A DNA stretch of 64,000 nt from Antitrichia curtipendula (GCA_951230915.1 OX579636.1:32981567-33045566); one strand, 5' to 3'; counted from the stretch's first letter, positions 12,144 to 24,505 are shown. Program-made: numbers and translations. The notes: generated by a model from the sequence alone, not told the origin.

Positions 12144-13483
12144 CTAAAGAACCGAGTCGCGGAAAACTACTTTGGGGGGCTTCATGTACCGTGGTTTATC
12201 CATGAGCAAGCTCATGATCTTGGTACATATTGGTCTCTTCTTCGGGTTAGGATTAGTGAGTTGACCCACATTGGATGCAAAGTACATAGGTTCCTTACGA
12301 TTCTTGACTAGGTCCTTGTCATATTCCATCATATCACAAATTCATCCATTCAATTAGTTTCCCAGTGGAGTACAAGTTTGAATCTCTTGTATATTTATGC
12401 GATGCTTGCATAATATTCATACTCGTTTTGAATTTCGTGGCCCAAACATATAGAACAACTCGGGAGCCATCTACCATAAGGCCTTCAATTTAAACAACTT
12501 CTCTTCTTCTGTTTGGTATCCATAATGAGAGGGAGCTCTTTTGTCAATACGACTTAAGATTCTCCAATCATAGATACCAATGTTGATAATCTCATTGGAG
12601 TAATCGGGATAATGCAACATTATTTTCATGGGGGACAAGTCATTGTGTAGCACCAACGACTAGTGCATGAGACTCCTCACATACACTACAGCCTACGCCA
12701 ACTTCGCTTTGTGCCTTTGGAAGAGGCTAACTTCTCTTTGTTGCTCCTGTATAAGTTGGTGCACTCGCTTTACGTCATACCATTCAACGGTCATTGACAC
12801 CTTCTTGTGTATTTTCCGCAAGGTAAGCAAATTACCACCATTCCACCACAACGAGTACGCTTCCATGGTTTGTGCGTTAATGGCCAAAAATTTAATAATG
12901 GATGGATGATTTAAAGGGCATGCCAATGCCTCTACAGAGGATTGCACCCTCATGTCACGCTTGAAACTTGCCTTTGCCACTTTTTTTGCCAAAGCAATGT
13001 ATGGCACGATTGTATCTATCTCTTCAGTGCACACCTTGTGCATCTTTCCATACCCACCCTCATGTTCAAATCCACTGAGGGCAATCACTTTTGCTTGTGG
13101 GGGATCCATATGATAAGCGATCCACCTTCTTGTGCAAATGATGCTTTCACTATGTTAGTTTTCCACTTTAGCCTCCTCATTTGAGACTTTGACAATTTCT
13201 TCACTGCACCATGCCACTAGTTCATTTTTGAACGGAATTCCATCGCCTCCACATCTTCTGCATCTCTCGGCCCTTCTGAATGCAACTTAAGCATCAATTT
13301 CTTGGTATTGAATATGCATGCCTGCGTAGTATTATCCAGCCATGGTTGTTGTTGATTATAATAAAGGTCATCCACGTCTCCAAACTCCTCGAATTCTTTG
13401 CACTTGCTTAAAATTCTTTGCTCCAAATCATCATGCAATTTGAAGCCACCAGACGTCAAGTCCCTCCAATAGTTGATCTCCAA
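12144..13483 (-). pseudogene. Protein-kinase-like pseudogene
   Basis: A nearly continuous minus-strand frame shows kinase landmarks in order. A glycine-rich loop is GFEHEGGYGKMHKV at about 13070-13030. An N-lobe segment HPSIIKFLAINAQ lies near 12885. The catalytic loop HNDLSPMKIML lies at about 12650-12618, where the metal-binding Asn is now Lys. The DFG-equivalent is DWR (expected DWG), then MAPELFYMFGP near 12465 is the APE motif, and a C-lobe PKKRPI lies near 12215. Stops interrupt it in the N-terminal part, before and inside the catalytic loop region, just before the APE motif, and several times after it. The order of motifs and lack of introns suggest a plant cytoplasmic kinase-like family whose exact identity I do not recognise. 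It is dead: two catalytic residues are lost and there are many stops. Confidence 0.8.
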
Positions 13484-13990
13484 GAATGGTGTACTTTTTC
13501 CTGCATATCATTCCAGACAGACCTCATATATATGCAAACTTTGGATACTTTGGAGGAGGATATAGTGGGTCCTTATCGTGAGCCGTCTTAGGCTTCTTGC
13601 TCTTCATTTGTCCTCCACTCCCTATTGCCTCACTTACATGTATAGGCACTTGAAACGTAGTTGGATGTCAAGGTCTTGATTCCAAATAAATACCTGTGTT
13701 GTACTATTGCCTTCTCATGAATTCAACATCTTGCTTGTTCAAAACAACAATTTGTAGTCAAAAAGGGCAAAAACTTCCCCCTCCTAACAAACATCCCTAA
13801 CCCACGAGCATGCATTCAGCCACTTCGAGGTAGATGAAAGCCAATGCGCAAGGCGAGGAGTAGCAAGTGTGGGTGGGGCAACTGCATAAATACTCGCAAT
13901 TGCAAAAATGCACGTGTGAATTTAGGGCGACTGTGGGTCTAATTGGGGCGACAAAGAATCGTATTGGGCTTTAGGGTGTCTAGGACAAGC

Positions 13991-14190
13991 AAAATCATGG
14001 TTTGAAACTCCTACATTCCAGGAAAGAGGCAATTACGGATGGGACGACTGCAAAACCAGAACAAAGGCAAAATCATGGTTTGAAAATCCCGGATTCCAAG
14101 AAAGAGGCGACTACGGGTGGGGCGACCACGCGTCTAGGAGGAGGAAAATTCAAGGTTTGAAAATCCCGCATTCAAGAACATGTGGGACTG
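13991..14190. repeat. Tandem repeat, about 77-bp unit
   Basis: About 2.5 units start at 13991, 14069 and 14145. Each opens with 'aaaatcatggtttgaaa' or a variant, followed by 'cc.cattccaagaaagaggc'. The surrounding DNA (13850-14200) is richer in G and carries related 'gggtggggcgac' motifs. Confidence 0.7.
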
Positions 14191-17100
14191 CGGGTTTAGG
14201 ACATAGAAAAGAAAAACTATATCTAAATCTTAAAGTACGTAATATGAAAAACCTTGATTAAATTCTAGCGTCTCCATGTCAAGATTAGCAATGCACATCC
14301 TTGTACAAAATCTTTATTAAGAAAACCATAACCATTCGTTTTCTAGCAGTGCAAAGTGCCTACGGGGACTCTTGGAATTTTGGATAGGCTTGAATGATCT
14401 CAATTTTGGACATAATTTTTTGAATTTTTTTTTGGAGATAGGAATTTAGATTTGATTATAGGGAATATACTTTTTATTTCAATCGGTTCTAGGGAACAAA
14501 AGTTTGCCACTATGAGTCCAAAAAAACCCTCAAGGGACGGCCCGAAAAAAATCATATAAAATAGAATATTTTAAATTTAGATTTTTTTCTTTGAGATTAT
14601 ATTGTTGTCCACATCTGAAACTTTCATTCATTCTATTTGGACTAGTGTTGAGAAAGTTATGGACAATCTTAGTATTCAGGCAATTTAAGAATATTTAAAA
14701 AAAAATAACATATAGAATCCATTTTTCAATACAATTTAAAAAAAATTTCAAGAACAATTTGTTATGTAAGGTTAAGTTTGCTTGTTAGAAAAATCTTTTG
14801 TTGGAATTATTGTGTTTCAATTCCATCTTAGAGCTATTAACGGTTTAATTATCCCTTCAATCTTGATCCTTCTTTTACTTAACAAATTTTTAATGAGTGA
14901 AAATTAAATGTTTTTTTGTTGAATTCTTTTCTAGATTCTCAACTGTGGGCGCAGGATTATCCACCCTTGGTAATCAAGCGAACACCAATCAGGTTCTATG
15001 CCTTTATCCACCTTTTGAATATATGGGGGTGTTGTGAGCGCGGTCCACTGTGCCTTCCAAGCAATGGATATTTTTTGCTAACGTCTCCTAAATGTCATGG
15101 ATGGCAGCAAAACTACTAGAAATGCATGGGTAACTAACAGGTTGACTGCAATGACCATGGTGATAGTAAATCCTAATTCTCTAACTATCTACCCTATGTC
15201 TAGGGTTGACTGGGTACTTGGCGTCATTTCTAACGTCCCTAACTACGTGAAAGGGGAACCCTCACGTTCCTTCTACGAACCTCTAAGACTACTTTGTGGG
15301 TTTTGACACTTCTCTTGGACGTTCTAATTCTACACGCTAATCCTAGAGCTTAGCTTTCGCTCTAATTTCCAACCTCTAGACGTAACTCTCGATTTTTACT
15401 CCTAAGTGCTGACTCTAATTTTTACTTCCAATTTTGACTCTATATTTTTACTCCTAAGTGCTAACTCTAATTTTTACTCCTAATTTTACTCTATACTTTT
15501 CACTCCTAAACTAACTCTAGATTTTTATTCCTATGTGCTAACTCTAATTTTTACTTCCGATTTGACTCTATACTTTTTACTCCTAAAGTAACTCTAGATT
15601 TTTACTCCTAAGTGTTAACTCTATACTTTTTTACTCCTAAATTAATTCTAGATTTCTACTCCTGAGTAACTCTAGATTTCTACTCCTAAGTGCTAACTCT
15701 AAATTTTACTTCCAAAAGTAACTCTACAATTTAACTTCTATTTTTAATTTTTACCTTTACTTATCACGGTTTACTATTCACATGAAAAGGGATACTTAAG
15801 GAGATCAATGCTACTTAAAGGAAAGAAAACTCCAAGGATTAATTCAGACTCTCACCTCCTCACTGTCGGTGTCAAAGATAATTTCGTCCACGTCCGCGCG
15901 CACATCCTCATGCTCCATGGCGGTCCTTGGTTCGGTGGAATTTTTCTCAAGCTCACCACTTATTTTAGGAAATTTGTACACCCGTGCAGTCTAAACCCCT
16001 TCTTTCCCTTCCTCCTTCCTTTTCTTTCTCCTTCTCTTCTTCTACACTAGCACTATTCCACCTAAGCTTTTAATGGGTGTCTTACAACTATAGACTCTAA
16101 CTCCGAGGAGGTTTAATGTCCTTCCTACCTTCTTACGCAATTTATCTTTATGTCATCCTAATCTACCTTCTAATGGCCACTACGAATTCTCAAGATCTCC
16201 TTCCCTAAGTCTCCCTAATCCTAAGTCACTATTAATCGTCTCTCTCACCTCTTCTCCTATTTCACCCCATTCCCCTCTAATCCTTCCCCATTGTGTGTAG
16301 AATGGATTTGTTGTTGGTGACGTGACACTTTCTTGTATGCAGGTACGGTGGTGCTACACTCTTTTCTTCCTCCTTCCTTTTGTATTTTGGTGTCCGTGTT
16401 TTTCCCCAAGTACTTTGTGACCCTAGTTTTAGTTTAGAGCCTAAACCCAGAAATCCCCTAAATACCCAACAATCCCCCCAAGGCCGTACTCACTCCCCAA
16501 CTGAACCCGACTATTTGGCTGATCCCGACTTCCCGACTGATCCCGACTCCCCCGAATGACTGAGCCCCCACGGACTGAACTGAGCCCCGACTCCCCCGGA
16601 TGACTGAACTGATTGCCCCGGACTGGACTGAGTACCCCGGACTGGACTGAGTCCCCTGGACTGAACTCGACTACCCCGGACTGGACTGAGTTGGGGGGCT
16701 TGAGGCCTTGATTTTGATTTTTTCTTCTCTCTAAGGGCTGGTTCTATTGGTTGATTCTAATGGGTTGGTCCTAATAGCTGATTTCTAATAGGCTGTTTTC
16801 TAATGGCTGGCTCTAATGGGCTGTTTCTAACGGATTGGTTCTAATGGCTGGCTTCGAATGGGCTGATTTTAACGACCTACATATCTTGGAAGCTAAACTC
16901 TGGAGGTTTCCACGAAGGTCTTGGAAACTAGACTTTGGAATGGAACACTGGGGAGGGTCAAAGCTTTGCCGCTAAGTTGGATTTAACACCAACTTTAGGA
17001 CTTGTGGCCCCCCGGGGGTTCAAAGCTCCGCCGCCTAACCCTTTAACACACACTCTAGGACTTCAACCTTGTTTACAAGTTCAAAGCTTCGCCGTTCCCA

Positions 17101-18379
17101 AGGGGGGTTGTGAGCTCCCAATTTGTCACTTGGGACTCGTAGAATTATTTTCTTGGAAATTTGGAATTTAAAGTTAAGAAAAATATACAAAAAGCCATAA
17201 AAAGAGTGTAGATCCAAAATAGGGTTGTAACATATCCATTATAGTATTTGGTCTAGATTTGTGTTTAGACTTAGAATCCCACCAAACCAGGCCCAAAAAT
17301 AGGTAGAAAGAACGAAACGGTTAGATTTGGAGGATTCAAGTCACATAGGCCCTAAAGGGCTAAATCCCACCATGAAGGTGGCAATTCATGGCTAAGTCGG
17401 TCCGAGGGATCCACAACGAGGCCACTAGGTTGAGTCCTAGAGTTAGGTTTAGAAATTCCCCAAACCCCGATTGTTAGCATGCAGAAGTCACTGACGCAAG
17501 ACCGGGCCCGTGGAGGAATCTACAGCCCAAGGATGGTGTCTTTAGGTAAATCCCATGCCAGGAGTCCAACAACAAAATTGCTTCGCCAAGATTCCTCTAT
17601 CTGCAAAAGATTCCCGCACCATCGCTAATTCAAGGAGATGGCCAATTCATCTCCACTGACCAATTGTGCCAAGTACGGAAACGCACCTGCACATCTTTCA
17701 TGTGACCCCCTGAGAGGTCATGTGAAAAATCCCGTCATCTTCCGACTTGCAGAAGAACCTTTTGCGGGTGGTCAACCTTGGTAACCTCCAACGGGATTTT
17801 CATGGAAATTACCCAGGTTGCCAGAAAATCTCACTAAAAATTAGATTAGCTTGTTTTATGTTAATAATGTGCTCCGTGAAGTTTCACAACATTCCGATAG
17901 CAGCAAGTACCCGAACCGGCGAGATTCCTCGAGAATTAATCACATGGCGGGGTCCCCGCCACGTTGACCGGCATTCCGGGACCATACGATGGCAAAACGA
18001 AGTCAATCAAGAGTCTTTTCTGACTCCCTCACACCTACCGGAGACCCTAGGCTATTTACATTTCTCAAAATAGGAGACCCCCAAGATCTAGGATTTTACC
18101 ACGGTTTAGTTTTTTTAAACTAAATTAGCCTACGATGGTTTTTTGTCCTCAGTATGGTGGGTAGAGGGGATTTTGGACTAAACACGGCGATTTGGAGCCA
18201 ATGGCGCAATCCGTTTGACGATTGGAGTAAATCTCCAAAAGTTAGGAGGTTGGTCCAGCGTAGATAGGTAAAAATAGTTTTTTAGGGATTAGGATGAAAA
18301 CCTTTGAAGATGAGGATGAAAATCCAAATTGATAAGGTTACCTTAGAACTCTTGAGGGAAGGGTGGGGCCTTGGAAACC

Positions 18380-18387
18380 TATTTAAG
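18380..18387 (+). promoter_or_regulatory. TATA-like element in the giant LTR
   Basis: TATTTAAG precedes a pyrimidine-rich stretch ('ccccatttttctctc'), as expected of an LTR promoter about 1.27 kb into the unit. The corresponding segment is missing from the minus-strand copy, which may represent a promoterless variant. Confidence 0.45.
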
Positions 18388-18861
18388 GTCCCCATTTTTC
18401 TCTCAAGAACACCCTCAAATCTTGTTTTGGGTCCGTAGATCCAACTTATGTTGGAAGATTTTGGCATTTTAGCCAAGAAACCTCTACGGTGTTTTTTGAG
18501 CTCTTTTTGAGCTCCATTGTTGTTGGAATTCAAGCTTTGAAGTTCTTTGTGGAGTCCTTCTACCTTATTGCGTGTGTCAGTTCGGTTCTTCCTCTTCTTG
18601 TTCGCTTGGACTAACGGGCCCTTTTGTTAAAGTGTTCTTGGGTTGGTTGTACTAACCCTAGAGCAGTCCCCCACCGTACCTTGGCGATGCCGCTTTGGGG
18701 GCCTTTAGTGTGGATTGTTGAGTGCTTACATTAGCCATTATCATACTAATCCATGCATGGCAAGCGGTACTAACCTTCGAGAGCAGTCTTATGTGAGAGT
18801 GATCCCATTTGGGAACTAACCTTCGTGTTAAGTTGTGTTCACCATGTGTGGGACCCCAATA

Positions 18862-19020
18862 CACGGCGAAGCTTTGAACTTGTGAGTGTCAGAAGTCCTA
18901 GAGTGTGTGTTAAAAAATAGGGCGGCGGACCTTGAACCCTCGGTGTGTACCTAAGTCTTAAAGTTGGTATTAAAACCAACTTGGCGGCGAAGCTTTGACC
19001 CTTCTAGGTGTTTAGTTTCA
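18862..19020 (+). repeat. CGGCGAAGCTTTGA-type direct repeats
   Basis: Three imperfect units each contain CGGCGAAGCTTTGAAC or a variant (starts near 18864, 18923 and 18983), followed by a segment such as 'agtcctagagtgtgtgttaa'. The same module recurs in the minus-strand LTR near 16970-17095 and 21208-21285. Confidence 0.7.
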
Positions 19021-19369
19021 AAATCTAGTTTCCAAGACCTTTGTGGAAACATTCAAAGTTTAGCTTCCAAGATAGGTAGGGCCCTTTGCGGTTAACAAAT
19101 TTAGTGTTCAAAGTTACTCCCCTTTAGTTAGAGGAAACCCGTTTGTTTAATTAGAGAAAACCAGCCCTTTAGTTAGAGAAAACCCGGTTGTTTAGTTAGA
19201 AAAAAACCATTTGTTTCATTAGAGAAACTCTGCCTTTTAGTTAGAGCAAGTCAGTTTAGCTTAGGGAGAAAAAAATCAGTTTAGCTTAGAAAGGAAGAAA
19301 CCAGTTTAGTTCAGAAAAGAAGAAACCAATTAGCATTCAAAAGGGGTAACCAGCCAGTCAGTCGGGGTC

Positions 19370-19545
19370 TGGGCAGTTCGGCGTCAGGGCTGGGCAGTTC
19401 GGCGTCGGGGTCTGTGGGGAAGCTCGGGGGGTTCTAAGGTCTGATGGGGAAGCTCGGGGGGCCAGGGTCTGCTGGGGAAGCTCGGGGGGTTCCAGGGTCT
19501 GTTGGGAAGCTCGGGGGGGTTCTAGGGTCTGTTGGGGACACAACA
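19370..19545 (+). repeat. GC-rich minisatellite, about 31-bp unit
   Basis: About five units of 'gggtctgttggggaagctcggggg' with small changes. The corresponding zone of the other LTR (16480-16700) carries a different array based on 'ccccggactggactgag', so this part of the LTR evolves quickly. Confidence 0.75.
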
Positions 19546-20339
19546 AACTGAGCACCAATACTGGAAAATTCAGATTCCAAGGGAGAGAAAAGAAAAAAAG
19601 AACTAAAACAAGACTACTTAAAGTTAGAGTCTGGGTGGGGAGTCGGGCTTGTTTTCAAGACAAAAACTGGGCAAGGAAACGGTAGAGAGGATAAAGGGGA
19701 GAAGATGGGGTCTAGTCCGGGCTAAAGCTCCACGTGAGAAAACCATCCGTCCCAAACCTGCAAAACCCACTCAAAGATAGGAAGAGGAGGAAAGGAGGGG
19801 ATGGTTATATGGACAATTTAGGTGAGAGTGACAATAAATAGTGACCTAGGATTAGCTAAGTAGGTGTTAGGAGGAAAATCTTGGAAATTCACAGTAACCA
19901 TTAGGAGGAGGATTAGGATGACACGAAGACATGGTCGCGTAAGAGAGTAGGAGAGACATTAACACCTCCTTGGAAATTGAATCTATAGTTGTAAGACATC
20001 CATCAAGTTTAGGTGGAATAGTGTTAGTGTAGAAAGAGAGAGAGAGAAAGAAAAGGAGAGAGAAGGAAAGGAGGAAGGGAGGGAGAAAGGTTTAGATTGC
20101 ACGGGGTCATAAATTTTCCCCCCAAATAAGCGGTGAGCTTGAAGAAATTCAACCGAAATCAAGGACCACCATGGAGCACGAGAATGTGCATACGGACGTG
20201 GACGAACTTCTTTCCGATACCGGCAGCAAAGAGGTGAGTTTTTGATTTAATATTTGGTGTGTTGTTTCCAACTAGCTTTTGGTTCTTCCCTTAAATTTAG
20301 CCCTCTTCACGTGAATAGTAAACCATGAGAGATAAAGTA

Positions 20340-20700
20340 AAAATTAAGAATAGAAGCTAAATTGTAGAGTTAGTTTAGGAGTAAAAACTTAGAGTTAGGT
20401 TAGGAGTAAAAACTTAGAGTTAGTTTAGGAGTAAAATCTTGGAGTTAGTTTTAGGAGTAAAAAACTAGAGTTAAATTGAGGAGTAAAAACTTAGAGTTAG
20501 TTTAAGAGTAAAAACTTAGAGTTAGTTTAAGAGTAAAAACTTAGAGTTAGTTTTAGGAGTAAAAAGCTAGAGTTAAATTGAAGATTAAAAAGCTAGAGTT
20601 AAATTGAGGAGTAAAAACTTAGAGTTAAATTGAAGATTAAAAAGCTAGAGTTAAATTGAGGAGTAAAAACTTAGAGTTGGCACTCGAGAGTAAAAATCCA
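20340..20700 (+). repeat. AT-rich minisatellite, about 27-bp unit
   Basis: More than ten imperfect units of 'ttaggagtaaaaacttagagtta'. The homologous array in the minus-strand LTR lies at 15400-15760. Confidence 0.8.
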
Positions 20701-22875
20701 TAGTTACATTTAGAGGTTAGGGATCCGAGTAAAAACTAAACTCAGTACGAGCGTGTAGAATTGGAGCTTCCAGAAGAAGTAGTCCTAAAGGTTCGTAGAA
20801 GGAACACGAGGGTTCCCCTTTCACGTAGTTAGGGACGTTAGAAATTATGCCAACTACCCAGCCAACCCTAGACGTAGGATAGATAGTTAAAAGTGGGATT
20901 TACTATCACCTTTGATCATTGCAGGTAACTTGTTAGTCACCTATGCATTTCTAGTAGTTTCGCTGCCATCCACGACACTTAGGAGACGTTAGTAAAAGAT
21001 CCATTGCTTGGAAGGCACAGTGGACCGTGCTCACAACACCCCCATATGTTAAAAAAATGGATAAAGGCATAGAACCTGGTCGGTGTTCGCCTGATTATCA
21101 AGGGTGGGTAATCTTGCGCCCACAGGGGTCTATACGCTGAGAGACTGTAGGAGAGAAGAAAAAAAACAAGAACTTTTTAAAGACAACTACACATAGGGTC
21201 AAGGCTTCGCCGTCTATAGAGGTCCCACACACAATCTAGGATTCCTGACACTCGCAGGTTCAAAGCTTCGCCGTTTATAGGGGTCCTCAAGAGTTCTAAG
21301 GTAACCTTATCAACTTGGATTTTCATCCTCATCTCCAGGATTTTCATCCTCATCTCCAAGATTTTCATTCTAATCCTTAAAAAAACTATTTTTACCTATC
21401 TACGTTGGACCAACCTCCTAACTTTTGGAGATTAACTCCAATCGTCAAATGTATTACGCCGTTGGATCCAGATCGCCGTGTTTAGTCCAAGACCCTTCTA
21501 CCCCCCGCACCAAGGCCAAAAACCCATCGTAGGCTAATTTAGTTTAAAAACCAAATCGTGATAAAATCCTAGATCTTGGGGGTCTCCTATTTTGAGAAAT
21601 GTAAATAGCCTAGGGTCTCCAGTAGGTGCGAGAGACTGGGAAAGGACTCTTGGTTGACTTCGTTTCGCCATCGTATGGTCTCGGGATGCCAATCAACATG
21701 GCGGGGACCTTGCCACGTGATTAATTCCCGAGGAATCTCGCCGGTCCGGGTACTTGCCGCTATCGGAATGTTGTGAAACTTCACAGAGCGCATTATTATC
21801 ATAAAACAAGCTAGTCTAATTTTTAGTGAGATTTTCTGGCAACCTGGGTAATTTCCATGAAATTCCCGTTGGAGGTTAGAAGGGTTGACCACCCGGAAAA
21901 GGTTCTTCTGCAAGTTGGAAGATGACGGGATTTTTCACGTGACCTCTCAGGGAGTCGTATGAAAGACGTGCAGGTGCGTATCCGTATCTAGCACGATTGG
22001 TCACTGGAGATGAAACTGGCCATCTCCTTGAATTAGCAACGGTGCGAGAATCTTTTGAAAATAGAAGAATCTTAGCAAATCGATTTTGTCATTGGACTCC
22101 TGGCATGGGATTTACCCTGAGACACCATTTTTGGGCTGTAGATTCCTCCACGGGCCCGATCTTGCGTTAGTGGCTCCTGCATGCTAACAATTGGGGTTTG
22201 GGAAATTCTAAACCTAACTCTAGGACCCGACCTAGTGGCCTCGTTGTGGATCCCTCGGACCGACTTAGCCATGAATTGCCACATTCATGGTGGGATTTAG
22301 CCCTTTTGGGGCTATGTGACTCGAACACTCCAAATCTAACCGTTTCGTCCTTTCTACCCATTTTTAGGCCCGGTTTGGTGGGATTCTAAGTCTAAACACA
22401 AATCTAGACCAAATACTATAATGGATATGTTACAACCCTATTTTGGATCTACACTCTTTTTATGGCTTTTTGTATATTTTTCTTAACTTTAAATTCCAAA
22501 TTTCCAAGAAAATAATTCTACGAGTCCCAAGTGACAAATTGGGATCTCACATCAACTCAATTATCCAACATAAAACATTAGAAAATCAAAATTAGTAATG
22601 CAAAGATTTTAAGATAAGAAAATTTGAAGCCACAAAATCTAATTCATCAAGGTGTACAAAAACTTGTTTTCTTCACTTTAAATGAAGATATCTTAGAATC
22701 TATGCAGTCCAAGTTTGGTGCATTTTTTCCATGCATTTTTATACTAATTAAGTATTAAGTCCTACGATTAGATATATAAAAAATAGAATTCTTAAAAGAT
22801 TTTGCTCTTTCCAATAGAAATGGCAGTTATCAGTGGTTTTTGATGGAAGAAAAGCCTTGGGACTGTAGGGGGTAA

Positions 22876-23096
22876 AGTACACTTCAAAAATAATCTTTAA
22901 AAAATAAACAATATAAGAATAATAACTCGGTAAGATTTTATTTAGCTTCTAAGGGTCCACATTATTTCAAAATATTTTTAATTATCACCTATGTATGTAC
23001 ATACTTTATCATATATCATTTCTCAATTTCACTTGGGATTTGGGAAGCATCATATTGATACTTTTAAAATTATTGGAAGTCATAGAAACTTCTATT
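22876..23096. other. Short non-coding spacer
   Basis: AT-rich sequence between the split TTAA-type element and the hAT-like element. No feature is seen. Confidence 0.5.
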
Positions 23097-23845
23097 CAGG
23101 GTTGACACGGCATCCTGGCGTCCTAGCGTCCCACTAGACATCCAGTGGACGTGGGTGTTGACCTTGGGATGTCATTTCACATACTGGATTTTCCAGTGGA
23201 CGGTCAAACGGGCTGCTGGGTGGGTGGACAAGGGTTGGGCGCACGGGGGGCTAAAGGCCGAAATGAAAATTCTTTTTAAAGAGACATAGTAGTTTAAACA
23301 ACAATGATTCCGGATGGAATACAATAGATCATAGTAACGGGGCTGAAGTGAAAGAAGATAGTGATTACCAACCTTAGGGATAAGGATTGAAAAGATGTAG
23401 ACTTGGATGTTTAGTTGCTTGTGATAATACAGGATGTCATGGCAATTGATTGTTTGAACTTTTTGTTGTAGTAAAAGTTTACTCCCTGATGTTGAGCATG
23501 CCATCAAGGTTTTTAAAAAAAAAATACCTATTATCCAAAACTAGTTGGATGAAAATTTTAAATTGTGAATGAAAATCGAATTGTAGACATGTGATATGTG
23601 CTAATATGATATTTCTATCCATTATGTTAGGGAATGTTGCAAACTAGAACACCAATAATCCACTGTAATATTTTATGATAACTTTGACATAAGTTAAAAA
23701 ATAAAATAGAGGGTCCTGCATAAAACCCAATCTGGCCTAAATCGCCCGTCGATCCATCTGATGAACGGTGACCACTACATCTAACATCCAGATGTCTGAT
23801 TTTTGGACGTGATTTGCCCCGGGACGTTCAAATTTGTCAACCCTC
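23097..23845. mobile_element. Non-autonomous hAT-type element
   Basis: The left terminus is CAGGGTTGACACGG. The right terminus, reverse-complemented, is GAGGGTTGACAAATTTG. These fit hAT ends (CAGGGxTGxCA). The 8-bp flanks CTTCTATT (23089-23096) and CTTCCATT (23846-23853) match at 7 of 8 positions, the duplication length of hAT. The 749-bp interior has no transposase. The last base is C instead of the expected G. Confidence 0.75.
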
Positions 23846-23853
23846 CTTCCATT

Positions 23854-24505
23854 CTATACATTCCAATAGCTTTCACATTCAATTATGTTTTAATAATGGT
23901 TTATAACTAAGATGATTGGTGGAGGCAAAATAAAATCCATTTGGTAAGTGAGGGCTTTCCAAAACCTCCATCTATTAGCTTCCAAATTCACGAAGCACCT
24001 AGCAATTGTTTCCACAATACTTTGCAATTAAATAAAATCTTACCAAGTTAAGGCTTTATTCATTAAATTGAGACAAAATGGAGTGCGAAGTTTTTTACAA
24101 TAATATTTGTTGAGCCCAACGGTAATTGTAGCTTTACTTGTAGCAAAGATAGAATTTTGAACGTCTTGCGACATTGTCATAGATAGATTCAAAGATAAGA
24201 AATGTTTTTTTTCACAGTATGTGCCGAGATTCAAGTAATATATTTAAAAGGAATCCCATTTACATTCAAAAAGGTCAAAATACTAGAGTCTGTAAAGACC
24301 AAAAAATATGAAACTGTTGTTTACATTGTCATAGAGTATGAATTATTCTACCAATCGTTGAATCTGTAAAACTTGCGTAGAAACCATGAGGTTTAATGTA
24401 CCTACCTAGGTCCTTCATATTTTTGCAAATGTAGTTTTTTGTATTCTATGTATCTTGCTATTAATAGTATTGAAGCCCTTGTCTTGAAAAATTTGGTTTG
24501 CTAGC
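23854..24505. other. Non-coding, no recognisable feature
   Basis: AT-rich DNA between the hAT-type element and the gene fragment at 24506. No frame or repeat terminus was recognised. Confidence 0.4.

Larger units (their letters stand above)
17109..21124 (+). mobile_element. Giant solo LTR, plus strand, nested insertion
   Basis: This 4,016-bp unit starts TGTGAGCTCCCAATTTG and ends TTGCGCCCACA. It is flanked by an exact 5-bp duplication GGGGT at 17104-17108 and 21125-21129. It is the same family as the LTR it interrupts, in the opposite orientation, which makes the region look like a large inverted repeat (14944-17103 against 18863-21124). A TATA-like TATTTAAG at 18380-18387 marks a probable U3 promoter. 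Internal arrays lie at 18862-19020, 19095-19330, 19370-19545 and 20340-20700. No protein coding is credible. Confidence 0.85.
14944..22551 (-). mobile_element. Giant solo LTR on the minus strand, itself interrupted
   Basis: The unit runs TG..CA (TGTGGGCG at 14944; ATCTCACA ending at 22551) with an exact 5-bp duplication TCAAC at 14939-14943 and 22552-22556. Read on the minus strand it begins TGTGAGATCCCAATTTG and ends GCGCCCACA. A second copy of the family (17109-21124) sits inside it. Without the insertion it is about 3.59 kb. The termini are not direct repeats of each other and no protein is encoded, so it is best read as a solo LTR left by recombination of a large-LTR retrotransposon. A short non-autonomous retroelement is possible. 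It contains minisatellite arrays at 15400-15760 and 16480-16870. Confidence 0.82.
14350..22875 (+). mobile_element. TTAA-type element split by nested solo LTRs
   Basis: Sequence 14350-14943 matches the left two thirds of the 2688-3614 element, and 22557-22875 matches its right third. The two halves join in register: the left ends '..ctagattctcaac' and the right resumes 'tcaattatcc', while the uninterrupted copy reads '..ctagattctcaactcaattctcc' at about 3286. The outer ends are decayed ('..gtgcctacggggactc' and '..gactgtagggggtaa'). It is the oldest layer of the nest. Confidence 0.75.

Noticed and set aside
17747..18073. 108-codon open frame conserved in two giant-LTR copies (also 21587-21913)
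   Set aside because: The two copies differ at about 15 residues, mostly non-conservatively, and the copies at 25460 and 63494 are frameshifted. That is what neutral drift of a shared LTR would give.
14944..22551. A single foldback transposon with 2.2-kb inverted arms
   Set aside because: Exact TCAAC and GGGGT duplications show two separate insertions of one LTR family in opposite orientation.
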